Shown here: one piece after another, positions 5,707-5,956 of the stretch | Layout: each line of letters opens with the position of its first letter | How positions within the stretch are numbered: position 1 is the first letter of the stretch | Assembly (NCBI GenBank): GCA_900768685.1 | Contig: CAAGDX010000011.1 | Coordinates: forward strand, 1 to 5,956 | Reading direction: 5' to 3' | From: Bacteroidales bacterium | GTDB taxonomy: Bacteria; Bacteroidota; Bacteroidia; Bacteroidales; Muribaculaceae | DNA: 5,956 nucleotides | The notes under the pieces: model-generated | Seen by the model: only the letters and a program-made list of their open reading frames with translations | The model's database searches: none | What the model was told of the DNA's origin: nothing | Program-made: the position numbers and the translations under genes

Positions 5707-5752
5707 GGAAAGTGTCGAAAAGTGTAATAAACTACATTTTTCTACACTTTCC
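5707..5752. repeat. 46-bp imperfect palindrome (long hairpin)
   Basis: GGAAAGTGT (5707-5715) pairs perfectly with ACACTTTCC (5744-5752). After one C/T mismatch, a further 10 positions pair (5717-5726 with 5733-5742, one of them G-U), leaving a 6-base loop. Each arm also holds a tandem motif (GAAAGTGT, then GAAAAGTGT). No T run follows directly on either strand, so it is a poor terminator. It looks more like a dispersed palindromic repeat or a binding site. Confidence 0.65.
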
Positions 5753-5778
5753 GGTGCAAAAATACTATTTTTTGTTTG

Positions 5779-5820
5779 AAAAAAAATCAGGGAGAAAAAA
5801 TCTAAACTTTCTCTCCCTGA
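5779..5820 (-). terminator. Minus-strand rho-independent terminator
   Basis: TCAGGGAGA (5787-5795) and TCTCCCTGA (5812-5820) form a perfect 9-bp, GC-rich stem, with AAA/TTT pairing able to shrink the 16-base loop. The A run at 5779-5786 gives eight U residues after the hairpin on the minus strand. On the plus strand no T tract follows. It is therefore oriented to stop a transcript coming from the right, from a gene beyond the window edge. Confidence 0.65.
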
Positions 5821-5850
5821 CAAAACTTTATGCGTTAAATCACTTTTTTA

Positions 5851-5956
5851 GAGCCTGTTTCATAAAGAAAGTTAAAAAAAATGAGGTCGCAGATTTTTGA
5901 TTGATTTTTGTCCTGAACTGAAGGAGCTTAGCGAGCTAAGTGACTGAAGTGAAGGG
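5851..5956. mobile_element. Possible end of an insertion sequence or repeat, running off the window
   Basis: GAGCCTGTTTCATAA at 5851-5865 resembles the terminal inverted repeats of IS1182/IS5-like elements (GAG-C-TGT-TCA type). Further in is a compact structured block: CTGAACTGAAGG (5913-5924) recurs as CTGAAGTGAAGG (5944-5955, 11 of 12 identical), and between them CTTAGC-GA-GCTAAG (5927-5940) is a perfect dyad. No transposase is visible and the other end lies outside, so the element type is a guess. 5857-5877 also matches 4128-4148 at 18 of 21 bases. Confidence 0.35.

Noticed and set aside
5712..5900. 62-residue plus-strand frame
   Set aside because: It runs through the hairpin and the minus-strand terminator, has a low-complexity Lys/Phe/Asn-rich product and no recognisable start context.

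Overview
The window reads as chromosomal DNA of a Bacteroidota bacterium, most likely order Bacteroidales. The evidence is a type IX secretion plug protein, a BspA-type leucine-rich repeat protein, a DUF3109 protein of the Bacteroides-like kind, promoters of the Bacteroidota form (TTTG about 20 bases upstream of TAnnTTTG), weak or absent Shine-Dalgarno sequences, and a DUF4143-type ATPase of the kind common in this order. Genus cannot be decided from the sequence.

Left part (1-1229, minus strand): a secreted BspA-like LRR protein (971 to 120) whose frame stops in the middle of a repeat, with about 120 bp of non-coding or foreign-looking DNA beyond it. Between it and the next gene lie a small conserved-looking hairpin (about 1042-1072) and a good minus-strand terminator (1112-1155).

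Centre (1230-3839, minus strand): a compact housekeeping operon read right to left. It holds ung (uracil-DNA glycosylase), a T9SS plug (DUF5103) protein gene that overlaps the end of ung by 26 bp, and a cysteine-rich DUF3109 protein 31 bp further on, ending at the 1112-1155 terminator. The operon promoter is back to back with the promoter of a plus-strand tRNA-Arg(CCG), and the two -7 boxes form the arms of a perfect 10-bp inverted repeat.

Right part (3912-5956, plus strand): this AT-rich block just 3' of the tRNA looks like accessory DNA. Bases 3912-4295 carry no gene but are dense in structure: a 14-bp inverted repeat, a set of roughly 11-bp-phased short repeats that resembles a recombinase arm-site array, two TAnnTTTG boxes, and a 31-bp tandem repeat containing a perfect 28-bp palindrome. 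These lead into an AAA_14/DUF4143 ATPase with a PD-(D/E)xK-like C-terminus and, 5 bp after its stop codon, a 56-residue two-helix membrane protein. Bases 5630-5956 contain no convincing gene. They hold a 12-bp palindrome (5649-5660), a long hairpin (5707-5752), a minus-oriented terminator (5779-5820), and the start of a repeat or possible insertion-sequence end that runs off the window (about 5851-5956).

The best candidate for something undescribed is the palindrome-controlled ATPase plus small membrane protein module placed 3' of the tRNA. Its function cannot be read from the sequence, and a role in defence or toxin-antitoxin behaviour would be speculation.
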